In this document: piece after piece, positions 9,301 through 17,113 of the stretch
How positions within the stretch are numbered: the first letter of the stretch is position 1
Layout: each line of letters opens with the position of its first letter
From: a virus
Length of the DNA: 28,150 bases
Strand: one strand, 5' to 3'
Virus record (IMG/VR): IMGVR_UViG_3300009008_000195
Span: 1 to 28,150 of that record
Made by a program: the position numbers and the translations under genes
The notes under the pieces: model-generated
The model's input: the letters and a program-made list of their open reading frames with translations, nothing else
Database searches by the model: none
What the model was told of the DNA's origin: nothing

Positions 9301-11371
9301 CAGTACCAGTAAAGTTACCGCCACCGTTATTCATTCGAGGTCTGAAGTCAACAGCTGATCTTAATTCAATACCACCATGTGATGGAATATCTTTGTAATC
9401 TACTTGACCTGCATATGAATCAATCGTAAAGAAGTCACCAGAACCATGATCAAAGTAGTTGTATATAACTTCTAAATCACTAGTAACTGTAAAGTTTGTT
9501 TCTACCTTTAGTTTAATACCAGATACTGCATAATGAGTATCACGTTGACCATTATCAAAATCAAAATGTTTAGTTACATCTTGATTATTCTCTGTAATAG
9601 ATACAATACTTTGAACATCACAATGATCTAAGTTTTGATAAACAGAATAATCTAGTCCAGCACTTAAACTAACACCGTGATTTGATATAAGAGATTTTTG
9701 CTTATGTTTTAACGTTCTGTTAACTGGTGCAATAAGAGTAACAAACTTAGTCTCAGCAGATTGAGGTAAGTTAGAAATAGTTACTTGAGGTGGATTGTTA
9801 TTATTATCAATAGAAATATCATTAGATGTTAAAGTAATAATAGCTGAATTATAATCATTCTTTAAAATCCAGTTAGTAGTATCAAACTCTCTAAAAGTTT
9901 CACCCTCAATATTACAAGAGAACTGAACTTGGTTTTGTGCAACTTGAACAGGAGTAAATGATTTATTTACCTCATAATAGTAGTTAAAATCTTCTGGTTG
10001 TAATGGATCAATTTCAGCATTACACGTTTTAATTCTTGAAAATGGTAAACCAAATACTAGAGAATCTTTAGCAAGGTTATATTGATTGGGGATAATATCG
10101 CATTCAAAATCCCAATTAGATTCAATAGATACTGCATCACTAATAGCGCCTGTTAAATTAATATCAAAAATATGTATTCTATATTGTGATGAACCTAAAT
10201 GCTGAATAGAACGTACTCGACAAACACCAACCTGAGTATTAGCAGAATTTCTTAATGAAATAGTATCAAATGTAATTACATCTGGAAGACCAATAACATT
10301 TTCTATATCAATATAGTTATTAATATCAATTGTAGTTACTTTATCTGTTGCAAGGTCTGCATCACGTGCCTTATCAAATGCTACGTCTGTAGTTGACAAA
10401 GTCTCAATTTCATAACCACGAACATAAGCCTTAGATGGTTCAATACCAATAGTAAGTTTTGTTTCATCTGGTGTTGCATGAACATGATCTTTAATAGAAG
10501 CAGGGAAAGGGTTAACTGTATAGTTGCCTGATTCATCAAATGTTCTTCTTGCTAAAGTATCTTCGATAACTGCATAATCAGTTTCTCTTGCGTGTTTAAC
10601 AATTCTGCCTTCGTTTAAACGCGCAAGTAAAATGAAATTACCTGTTGTAGCATTAACATCTCTCTTAACCAATTCAGTAAGAATAGAATATCTATGAGCA
10701 CCAGGAGCTGATGCATTAGGGGTGCCTAATGCATTATCAGTAAGAGATGTATCAGTACCAGCCGATACGATTTCTTCTTGTACTCTTAAACCAACATCAT
10801 ACGATACATCAGTTGTATATTTAGAAAGAACAATTGTAGCGTTTTTAACAATTACAAAGTTCTTCTTAATGTAATAGATACCTTCATCAATAGATATTAA
10901 TGAACCATGACCACTTGAATCAACAGTAGCGGTAGTTACATCACCATCAGTAATAGATGCATTATCTGCAAACGTAGAACCTGAAACATAATTACCAAAT
11001 AATGTTACTGGATCTGTGTCAGTTGATGCTTCAACATGTATACACTTAAATGTTGAATTGCCATCAGATAATTCCTTTCCAACATAATCTGAAATGTTAG
11101 TAATGGGATTAGAGATCTTTAAATAGTCAATTGAGTTATGAACATGAACATGACCAGGTACTACAATAGAACCTTCTTTGAACATATGGTCGCCAACTGA
11201 CGACACTTGATTTTGAAGCATAGACTGGATTTGCGTAAGCTCTCTAGCTTGTAACGCATGGCCAGGTCTAAACAGGATTCTGTTGTACTTTTCTCTTGGC
11301 GTTAAACCATCTACCGAAGTAGGTACATTAAAATCATCCCAATATGGTTCAATATTAAACTTAATTGCCAT
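6389..11371 (-). CDS. Giant virion structural protein, DUF4815 type (1660 aa)
   Basis: The N-terminus has the hallmark of a family of very large structural proteins in marine T4-like phages: YWDDFNVPTSVDG, then REKYNRILFRPGHALQARELTQ and DHMFKEGSIVVPG. Further on is RRYTMRDIGKLEKRINKLEYYT (about residues 785-806). In the C-terminal half, a segment with LAQSILLDITGGAFITSMDLFFETKDD leads into VYLQDNIEYCFVILANSN, a beta-sandwich-like, carbohydrate-binding-like pattern. It sits directly after gp8, where T4 has genes 9-12, so it probably replaces the peripheral baseplate or short-fibre proteins; that is an inference from position. AGGA precedes the ATG. One of the largest genes expected in such a genome; no frameshift seen. 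Confidence 0.8.
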   Translation of the reverse strand: MAIKFNIEPYWDDFNVPTSVDGLTPREKYNRILFRPGHALQARELTQIQSMLQNQVSSVGDHMFKEGSIVVPGHVHVHNSIDYLKISNPITNISDYVGKELSDGNSTFKCIHVEASTDTDPVTLFGNYVSGSTFADNASITDGDVTTATVDSSGHGSLISIDEGIYYIKKNFVIVKNATIVLSKYTTDVSYDVGLRVQEEIVSAGTDTSLTDNALGTPNASAPGAHRYSILTELVKRDVNATTGNFILLARLNEGRIVKHARETDYAVIEDTLARRTFDESGNYTVNPFPASIKDHVHATPDETKLTIGIEPSKAYVRGYEIETLSTTDVAFDKARDADLATDKVTTIDINNYIDIENVIGLPDVITFDTISLRNSANTQVGVCRVRSIQHLGSSQYRIHIFDINLTGAISDAVSIESNWDFECDIIPNQYNLAKDSLVFGLPFSRIKTCNAEIDPLQPEDFNYYYEVNKSFTPVQVAQNQVQFSCNIEGETFREFDTTNWILKNDYNSAIITLTSNDISIDNNNNPPQVTISNLPQSAETKFVTLIAPVNRTLKHKQKSLISNHGVSLSAGLDYSVYQNLDHCDVQSIVSITENNQDVTKHFDFDNGQRDTHYAVSGIKLKVETNFTVTSDLEVIYNYFDHGSGDFFTIDSYAGQVDYKDIPSHGGIELRSAVDFRPRMNNGGGNFTGTGASTSFCPRPNTQFITDIQYYLNRIDKVYLDKDGEFGVLKGVSDLEPSEPGTPKDAMVLYHLYVPAYTLTPEEVDIIFIDNRRYTMRDIGKLEKRINKLEYYTVLSLLEKEASDKQILGPGNIDKFKTGFLVDSFQSTNVANTSSIEYKAGIDRDKGLLRPLFSENNVSMSFDVDNSTAQKTGDLITLPYTSTAIIEQLQYSSYVNVNPYDVFNWSGTIKLTPETDEWKDIDRRPQVIINNDGVFDAMRDIANESVATGTVWNSWQTNWTGRTTQSWDSGNDRVTQTTTTSGQSRTGTVTSIGTDTVTTNIGDRVVDVNFAPFMRSRIVTFEATRLRPNTQVYAFFDGVDVNDYISTNDASSITPTTGMNNNTTHPAGATTLTTDDNGSLTGSFWVPNNQSISFNTGDKTFLLTSSSTNDQDANNITFASTNYAAKGLIETRENVSISTRVPAIRRESIDQNRTVTSTSTSRQQVRWSDPLAQSILLDITGGAFITSMDLFFETKDDNIPVEVQIREMDQGIPTQKIIPFSTKTLNPSDVNIPDAVAPNPATTFTFDSPVYLQDNIEYCFVILANSNKYNVKIAEIGEEDSDGNRISKQPYNGVMFKSQNASTWTPDQNKDITFRMNRAVFDSSATIRLENDEVQLRALEVDPFQTVNGSNDIIVSHRNHGFTNGESVTLDYEGTSDINGIPSTEVKATHGIKNVERDRYTVTTASAATGTGIDGDDNATATENLAWNTVYPFIQEVTLPNTGMTWGIKDTKLGGDNTYVESSSYLPMIINSNYTPQTPRAVLSGTAKSLWFNGSLVSTNDNVSPVIDMQRCSAITVFNRINNPIGVATNGYDLVANFEEETDPYRGSALSKYVTKTVQLDESSDELKVYLDINRPSMTNVKVYCKTSSEATGFDDLNWTEVTSTVGAVPYSDDPNDYRELEYSVNSDPFTLFAVKIVFTSQNTSKIPSCKNLRAIALLS

Positions 11372-11385
11372 TTCTTATTCCTAAA

Positions 11386-12732
11386 TTAAAATGCGATAAC
11401 TAGTCTGATTGTTTCAATCTGATCTGAACCTCTACTTACTGGAGTTCTATTCTCAAGGAATAAAATATCTCCTGAATAATGATCAACAGTAGGATCAACA
11501 ACAGCTGTTACATCTTGGCCACCTGTAGTAGCCGATGATAAACGAACTAAATCATTATCCGCATTGAATGTACCAAAACCAGTTGTTTCATTTTGTACAT
11601 AATAGATAATACCATTCGTTGTATCGTGCTCTACCACAATGCCTTTAGATCCAGTGACTGTTCCTACGATCTCATCGTCTGGGGCAAATGAACCACCAGA
11701 AGCTACAATTGATTTGGTAACATTATAAGCATTAAATGCTGCAACATTACCAGTAGTAGAATCGACTGGATTCTTAACTAAAGATATTTGTCTAAAGTCG
11801 TTAGCACTTGGAATATCTCCATTCTCATTACCATTAAATACTTTATTAATTGCAATGTAATGAGTTCTTAATTCTTGTCTTGGGTCAGCACCAAAACCAC
11901 CTTTAGGGCCAATCACTGGTCTAATAACTGCACCAGAACCAGCACCACCTGTGATAGTAACAGTAGCTTTAGTATAACCTGTTCCAGGACTAACAACAGT
12001 AACATCAGTTACATTACCATTACCATCTACTTCCGCAGTACAAATACAACCAATGCCATCACCTTCTACTTCAAGAACAGGAGCACTAGTATAACCAGAA
12101 CCAATTTCTGAAACCTTAAAGTTATAAATTGCACCATCAATAGCATTTTCTTGTACAGACCATTGATTAAGTAATGCTGTATCAGAACCTGGATCAGGTT
12201 GAGTAGTTAAATATTGAACAGGAACAAATGATTGAGTAAGGAACTTAGTGCCAGTATCAACAGGAACTGTATATAAGTATTTCCAAATGTAACCATCATG
12301 ACCTGTATTATCAATAATACCAGCAGTAGTTACACCTGCAAGGTCAGGATTTCTTGTACATACTCCACCACTCTTCAAGCAAATGAATACATTATTGTTA
12401 TCTGAAATTACATGATATTCTTTTCCTTCGATGTTACTATCTCTATCATCATATTCTGCATATACAGTACCAGATACCCATAATGTTCTTGGTGTAGCAT
12501 AAATAATATCATTGGCTTCCACCTTCTTCATTGCATACATACCTTCCCAAGTAGTATTGGCTGTATAATCATTTTCCTCAGGAATTGTTGGATTATTTTC
12601 ATCAACTAATCCATTATCATCTAACCAAGGATTTGGTCGACCTAAACCTAAGTAATATGTGTCATTAGACATGCTGTCAACGAAGCGCTCAGTCGTATCT
12701 AATCTAAATTTGCTTGTAATAATTGCTGACAT
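11386..12732 (-). CDS. gp8: Baseplate wedge protein gp8
   Basis: Both ends match T4 gp8: AIITSKFR at the start; YIWKYLYTVPVDTGTKFLTQSFVPVQ in the middle; NDFRQISLVKNP; and YSGDILFLENRTPVSRGSDQIE at the end, equivalent to the T4 HSGEMIYMENRPPI... segment. At 448 residues it is longer than T4 gp8 (334). The extra length is a glycine-rich beta-repeat insert (about 200-280, two GxGYTxAxVxx units) and a module at about 345-405 that resembles one in gp53. In T4, gp8 dimers bind gp7 and gp10 in each wedge. AGGAG lies 8 bases upstream, and the gene follows the gp7-like gene by 9 bases. Confidence 0.9.
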   Translation of the reverse strand: MSAIITSKFRLDTTERFVDSMSNDTYYLGLGRPNPWLDDNGLVDENNPTIPEENDYTANTTWEGMYAMKKVEANDIIYATPRTLWVSGTVYAEYDDRDSNIEGKEYHVISDNNNVFICLKSGGVCTRNPDLAGVTTAGIIDNTGHDGYIWKYLYTVPVDTGTKFLTQSFVPVQYLTTQPDPGSDTALLNQWSVQENAIDGAIYNFKVSEIGSGYTSAPVLEVEGDGIGCICTAEVDGNGNVTDVTVVSPGTGYTKATVTITGGAGSGAVIRPVIGPKGGFGADPRQELRTHYIAINKVFNGNENGDIPSANDFRQISLVKNPVDSTTGNVAAFNAYNVTKSIVASGGSFAPDDEIVGTVTGSKGIVVEHDTTNGIIYYVQNETTGFGTFNADNDLVRLSSATTGGQDVTAVVDPTVDHYSGDILFLENRTPVSRGSDQIETIRLVIAF

Positions 12733-12741
12733 TTATGTCTC

Positions 12742-13905
12742 CTATGTTTCTTCTATAATACAGCCTAGCTGTGTATTTCCTATAGTTTTATTTATAACAT
12801 CTTCAAAAGTTATATGAGCATAATCTTTATTCTTACGGAAGTTAACAAACTTCGTATTATCGAAATGATCCATAAATCCAAAAAGTTTTCGAACATCTGT
12901 ATCGTATGTATATTCCTTTTCTACGTATGATCCATCATCATTAAATAACATTGGACCTGAGTAAACAGTATCGATGTAAATATTTCTTGGAAGACCGTTT
13001 AACTGGAATCCAGGTTGAACACTAGTATTTTTAGAATCCAATATGTTGATGAAGATAAGAATCTCACCGAAGAATATGAATCCTGCAGGATGTACTAATC
13101 TTGTGAATGCATTTTTCCAATCATCAATACTCTTACCAGTTCTTAACACATAAGAGAATTTCTGATAAAAGAATGAATCTTGAATATACTTCTTATCTGA
13201 AGAAAACCCATCAACAGTGGTAAATAATCCTGATTTATATACAGTAACTATATCACCTATTTGTAATTCATTATCAAATGTAATATAGTTTACCCATTCG
13301 TCATTAATTTCATCAACATAAAATCCACCTTTCCAAGTGGAATTATCTTGAAATACGTTATTAACAAATACTAAGTCATCATCAACTTTAAGTTTAAAAC
13401 CAATTGAATCTTGACCCTCAATAATATTTGTAGGCGCACTAATAACAAATATATAAGCAGGAGTATGATTTAAAGGATTTGCCTTAATAGAATCTCTTTG
13501 ATCATACCATTTACCATCAGAAGGTATTAACATATCTTCTTTAGGGAAATAAATTTCTACTTCATCATCATAAATCAATTTAAAGAATGACTTAATAGAT
13601 TCTGGTGTTCCCCTTGACTTATAGAATTCAACTAGATGTCTGTAGAATACACGAGGAGAAGCAGCAAAGTTTCTTGGAATAGGTACACCAATCTCATTTT
13701 GGAGCTCTGTTAAAAGCTCCTCTTCAATCATATCAATATCACGTTGGTGATCTAATTGATTAAGATAAAAACCAGACTTATTCTTATGCTCTAAGTACAA
13801 AGCGTATACTTTAATAAACTCAATTAGCTCTGGATAACTAGTTGAGATATGTTCCGGAACTAGGTCATCTACAAACGATGATATATTAAAGAAATTCTCT
13901 GCCAT
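12742..13905 (-). CDS. gp7-position baseplate protein, P2 gpI-like (387 aa)
   Basis: The gene lies between gp6 and gp8, exactly where T4 has gene 7, but T4 gp7 is about 1030 residues. The N-terminal 135 residues contain SYPELIEFIKVYALYLEHKN, VFYRHLVEFYKSRGTPESIKSFFKLIYDDEVEIYFP and MLIPSDGKWYDQ. The 'YRxxGTxxSI' core is typical of the tail protein I family (P2 gpI), and the N-terminal part of T4 gp7 is structurally equivalent to gpI. The rest is beta-rich with no known motif, ending in a short acidic tail. I infer that it forms the trifurcation unit with gp6 as a minimal gp7. The ATG follows the gp6 stop closely with little room for a ribosome site, which suggests coupled translation. Confidence 0.75.
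   Translation of the reverse strand: MAENFFNISSFVDDLVPEHISTSYPELIEFIKVYALYLEHKNKSGFYLNQLDHQRDIDMIEEELLTELQNEIGVPIPRNFAASPRVFYRHLVEFYKSRGTPESIKSFFKLIYDDEVEIYFPKEDMLIPSDGKWYDQRDSIKANPLNHTPAYIFVISAPTNIIEGQDSIGFKLKVDDDLVFVNNVFQDNSTWKGGFYVDEINDEWVNYITFDNELQIGDIVTVYKSGLFTTVDGFSSDKKYIQDSFFYQKFSYVLRTGKSIDDWKNAFTRLVHPAGFIFFGEILIFINILDSKNTSVQPGFQLNGLPRNIYIDTVYSGPMLFNDDGSYVEKEYTYDTDVRKLFGFMDHFDNTKFVNFRKNKDYAHITFEDVINKTIGNTQLGCIIEET
12789..12796 (-). promoter_or_regulatory. Late promoter TATAAATA upstream of gp8
   Basis: This exact late box on the minus strand sits in the last 60 bases of the gp7-like gene, 56 bases before the gp8 ATG. The spacing leaves a leader long enough to include gp8's own Shine-Dalgarno sequence. 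Confidence 0.6.
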
Positions 13906-13907
13906 TT

Positions 13908-15761
13908 TTAGTTACTCACTGTAGTATAATCAATACCAGCAGTTGTACCACCAATTACCATCGTATCAACTTCACCTAGTATTTTAGCAGTGTTATATGA
14001 AATAACAAGAAGCTCGTTTCTCATCGGTGAAATATCATTAGATGCTGGTTTAGTAATAATTTTTAATTCATCTGTTAAACCCACAACAGTATCAAGATTA
14101 AATCCTTCTAGTGTAATTTTACCAGTTAACACATCAACATAACCAACAGTGTGATTTAGAATCTTGTTATTATGGTTAATAATTTGAATAATATGTTTTG
14201 CTTCTTCTTCATTAAAATAATCTTTAAGAACACAAATTTCGTTATTATATGTAAACTCGGTTGAAGTCATATAATTTGTTGAAGCATGTAATTGAGCTAG
14301 TGGTTGGTTAAAATTAAATTCATAATATCTTTCTTCGCCTAATACTGGTGTGAATAACTTATGCATAGACACACGAGTAATATTAGATACTATAGCAATA
14401 TTAGTGCCATCAATGTCTGAAGTTAAGTTTGAATTTCTAAACACGCCACCAAATGATTTTAAGTTATCTTCGTTATATTGGAATAATGTATCTCTAATCT
14501 GTTCTGATAAAGCAGCTTCTGTAGCATTAGATACATTCGGATTATACTTATAATATACTTCTAAATCAATGCGGGTATAGCTTGGATCAACAAGGATAGG
14601 AGTAATAGATACCACATTCTTTGGTTTAAGATGAACACCTACAATTTCTGCTTTTTGTTCAGGTGTTAATACATCACCGTCCAATGGTTTAATAGATACA
14701 TATACTTTTCCATAATCAGGTGGAATATTATCTTCACCGCCCCATACAGTTAACGTATCAATATTACCATAAGAATTTTGAATAATGCCTTTATAGTCAT
14801 CTGGAGTCACCGCCCTGTTTTGAGCAACGAAACCAAGAGGAGCATTAAACTTAATTGAATCTGTACTTTCAGCAATAGCTCCACCAACAGCATCTTGTGT
14901 AGTATTAAGTATTACATCCGTGTTGCCTCCAATTGAACCCGCTAAAGAAAATTGTGAAGCACCATTAATATCTTCAGGACCTACTGTAAGATAATTAACC
15001 TTAATGATATTACCCGGAGTTAGTCTACGTCCAATTACGCCATCACCAAACTTAATTTCATAAAAACCAGATCTTGACTCTTCTAAGAAATAAGCAGTCG
15101 ATTCTGAATCAATATCGATAATATTTGGAATATTAGCAAATGTATCATATTTAGTAGATGTTTGACTTTCATATACTTCAACAATCATTGTATCGGTATT
15201 TACGTAATTGTCTTGAAGTAAGTAGTGTTCGTATCCAGTTTCATCATAAACATAAGAACGATTATTCAATTGTCCTTGCATTAACTTAACATCTTTAAAG
15301 ACATACTTACCATCTGTATCTCTGATAGTAGTATGGGTAGATTCAGCAATGAGATTGTGTGTTACAGAATTAATCGTCGTAGTGAATTTAGTACCACGAG
15401 GCATTGATAGTGGAAGATAGTTACCTGCATCGTCTTGTACATTAATAGGATTAACAACTTCGATATCAACAATCGCTACTGATGGTTTAGTTGATCTTGG
15501 TGTATAACCAAGTAACTTAGCGTGTGATACAACCGATTGTCTTAGTTGGGCAGTATCGAGGAATGTTTCGTTAAGAGCAAAGTTAGCATTTACAGAGTTA
15601 ATATGAGTGATATAAGACAATACATCAATCATTGTATTCATTGCAGAGCCTTCAAAGTTATAATCCTGGAATGCCCCAGGTTGCTCTTGCATGTATGATA
15701 TTAGATTGCTCTTGAGTGTGTTAAAGTCTAGCTCACTCGCATTAATTCTTCTATTACTCAT
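13908..15761 (-). CDS. gp6: Baseplate wedge protein gp6 (P2 gpJ family)
   Basis: At 617 residues it is close to T4 gp6 (660). The N-terminal 100 residues are diagnostic of the gp6/gpJ family: FNTLKSNLISYMQEQPG, FEGSAMNTMIDVLSYITH, NANFALNETFLDTAQLR and VVSHAKLLGYTPRS. Residues about 235-260 have the IKFGDGVIGRRL motif, and about 310-335 the GFVAQNRAVTPDDYKGIIQ motif found across baseplate J proteins. gp6 dimers join neighbouring wedges into the ring that surrounds the hub. Its ATG overlaps the gp25 stop by 4 bases (ATGA), indicating coupled translation. Confidence 0.93.
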   Translation of the reverse strand: MSNRRINASELDFNTLKSNLISYMQEQPGAFQDYNFEGSAMNTMIDVLSYITHINSVNANFALNETFLDTAQLRQSVVSHAKLLGYTPRSTKPSVAIVDIEVVNPINVQDDAGNYLPLSMPRGTKFTTTINSVTHNLIAESTHTTIRDTDGKYVFKDVKLMQGQLNNRSYVYDETGYEHYLLQDNYVNTDTMIVEVYESQTSTKYDTFANIPNIIDIDSESTAYFLEESRSGFYEIKFGDGVIGRRLTPGNIIKVNYLTVGPEDINGASQFSLAGSIGGNTDVILNTTQDAVGGAIAESTDSIKFNAPLGFVAQNRAVTPDDYKGIIQNSYGNIDTLTVWGGEDNIPPDYGKVYVSIKPLDGDVLTPEQKAEIVGVHLKPKNVVSITPILVDPSYTRIDLEVYYKYNPNVSNATEAALSEQIRDTLFQYNEDNLKSFGGVFRNSNLTSDIDGTNIAIVSNITRVSMHKLFTPVLGEERYYEFNFNQPLAQLHASTNYMTSTEFTYNNEICVLKDYFNEEEAKHIIQIINHNNKILNHTVGYVDVLTGKITLEGFNLDTVVGLTDELKIITKPASNDISPMRNELLVISYNTAKILGEVDTMVIGGTTAGIDYTTVSN

Positions 15762-16156
15762 CGTATTCTCTCTAGTGTAGTCTCTACGTCTGTAACCGTA
15801 TTAGTAGAAACAATTTGAATAGTTACTGTTATTCGAACATCATGTTTATCTGGATATGTTCTCACATTAACATTTAAAACCTTTACTCTTGGCTCATCAT
15901 TTTTAATAGCATTCTCTACTTGAGATGCTATAGCAGCAGCTGTAATTGGTGTTATGTTCTCAAACAAGAATGATCTTAGATTAGCACCAAAATAAGGATT
16001 AAATGGTCGCTCGCCATGATTAGTTCTTAGTATATTAAACACACTTTGTTTAACAGCATTGATTCCTTTCTTCGTAGAGATGTCACCAGTATTCTGGTTC
16101 AACTTATAAACAAAGTCAACGTCTGAGTATTCATTCTGTCTTGCTATCTGTGCCAT
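15758..16156 (-). CDS. gp25: Baseplate wedge protein gp25 (GPW/gp25 family)
   Basis: At 132 residues it has the length of T4 gp25. The core GERPFNPYFGANLRSFLFENI, then AIASQVENAIKNDEPRVKV, is the family signature: a lysozyme-like fold without hydrolytic activity that connects the wedge to the sheath's first ring. There is no Shine-Dalgarno sequence; instead AATAAATA (16162-16169) ends five bases before the ATG, and the gp5 stop TAA lies inside that box. The gene sits between gp5 and gp6 and overlaps gp6 by 4 bases. Confidence 0.92.
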   Translation of the reverse strand: MAQIARQNEYSDVDFVYKLNQNTGDISTKKGINAVKQSVFNILRTNHGERPFNPYFGANLRSFLFENITPITAAAIASQVENAIKNDEPRVKVLNVNVRTYPDKHDVRITVTIQIVSTNTVTDVETTLERIR

Positions 16157-16161
16157 ATATC

Positions 16162-16169
16162 TATTTATT
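16162..16169 (-). promoter_or_regulatory. Late promoter variant AATAAATA, five bases before gp25 ATG
   Basis: It matches NATAAATA, the relaxed late consensus used by cyanophage-type T4-like phages, on the minus strand. The five-base gap to the ATG is identical to that before the 112-residue gene, gp4 and the 196-residue gene, so it predicts a leaderless gp25 mRNA. Confidence 0.5.
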
Positions 16170-17112
16170 CGTTTATGTAGATGTTCTCGCCGATTAATTG
16201 TATGTTCTTACCAGACTGTATTAGTATGTCATCAGCTGCTGTAATCTTCATTGCTTTACCTGCATCAATATTAATATCTTCTTCTGCTAGGATATGACAA
16301 TGCTTCATCGTATGAATCTTAATTTCATCACCAGCTTCTACATTAATTCTCTTATCGATATTAATATTAGCACTTTGTTCTCCTTTTACTAAGATCTCCC
16401 CTTGCACATAAGCGTCTAAATTGCCACCAACAGATAGATTTACATTTTGAGAACATACAACATTTACTGACCCATATACTTCAATAGTATCATCACCGAT
16501 AACAAGTTGGTAATTATCTCTTTCGATTCTTTCTACCTTTGTGCCATTAGATTGAATCTCGTAATATGTGCCCGAAGCATGTTTTTCTCTGATTCTTTCT
16601 GCACCTAAAGTATCATCATATTCTTTAAGATGTCCCCCTTCAGTTTCGTATACATGATTCTTTGGGTATTTAGGATTATATGTAGAATGAGGTTGATATA
16701 CCCCCATTCTGCTGTTAAATTCCTTGTCCGGATCTTCTCCGCCTCTCGTTCTAATGTTGTTATCTGGATCCTGATTTTGTCGTGGAAATACCCCATCCGG
16801 ATCACCAAAACCATTAGTCACTAAAGGAAATTCTTCTGCTGATACAGTAGGGAGAGACCCCATTACCATAAAATCTTGAATTTCTTTATCAAGGAATACT
16901 CCTACCACCCACGAACCTTGTACAAGATAAGATGTGTGTCCCAACCCAGATATACCAGGAGATGTAGTTGACCCCATTACAAGGGACCAAGGGAGATCCT
17001 CAGTAGGTACTTTATTCTTGTCCTTTGAATGAGCATTAATCACCCTCACTTTAACTCTTCCAAGTTTTCTAGGATCTAAAATATCTTCTACAACACCATA
17101 AAATAACTTCAT
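16165..17112 (-). CDS. gp5: Baseplate hub spike gp5 without lysozyme domain (315 aa)
   Basis: Residues 1-95 form the OB-fold typical of gp5/gpV/VgrG (FYGVVEDILDPRKLGRVKVRVI...; LPWSLVMGSTTSPGISG; GSWVVGVFLD). After a polar linker, residues about 148-200 carry the spike entry motif (HVYETEGGHLKEYDDTLGAER, HASGTYYEI, DNYQLVIGDD). The C-terminal 110 residues are short repeats such as VGGNLDAYVQG and AGKAMKITAADDILIQSG, giving the triple-stranded beta-helix needle. T4 gp5 has 575 residues with a lysozyme domain between OB-fold and helix; here that domain is absent, as in several marine relatives. GAGGAG precedes the ATG. Confidence 0.88.
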   Translation of the reverse strand: MKLFYGVVEDILDPRKLGRVKVRVINAHSKDKNKVPTEDLPWSLVMGSTTSPGISGLGHTSYLVQGSWVVGVFLDKEIQDFMVMGSLPTVSAEEFPLVTNGFGDPDGVFPRQNQDPDNNIRTRGGEDPDKEFNSRMGVYQPHSTYNPKYPKNHVYETEGGHLKEYDDTLGAERIREKHASGTYYEIQSNGTKVERIERDNYQLVIGDDTIEVYGSVNVVCSQNVNLSVGGNLDAYVQGEILVKGEQSANINIDKRINVEAGDEIKIHTMKHCHILAEEDINIDAGKAMKITAADDILIQSGKNIQLIGENIYINE

Positions 17113-17113
17113 A

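Noticed and set aside
11875-12111. 78-codon plus-strand frame rich in Thr/Ser/Asn
   Set aside because: It is antisense to the gp8 beta-repeat insert and has no initiation signals.
12498-12505. CATAAATA on the plus strand
   Set aside because: It is antisense within gp8 with no downstream gene; a chance match in AT-rich DNA.
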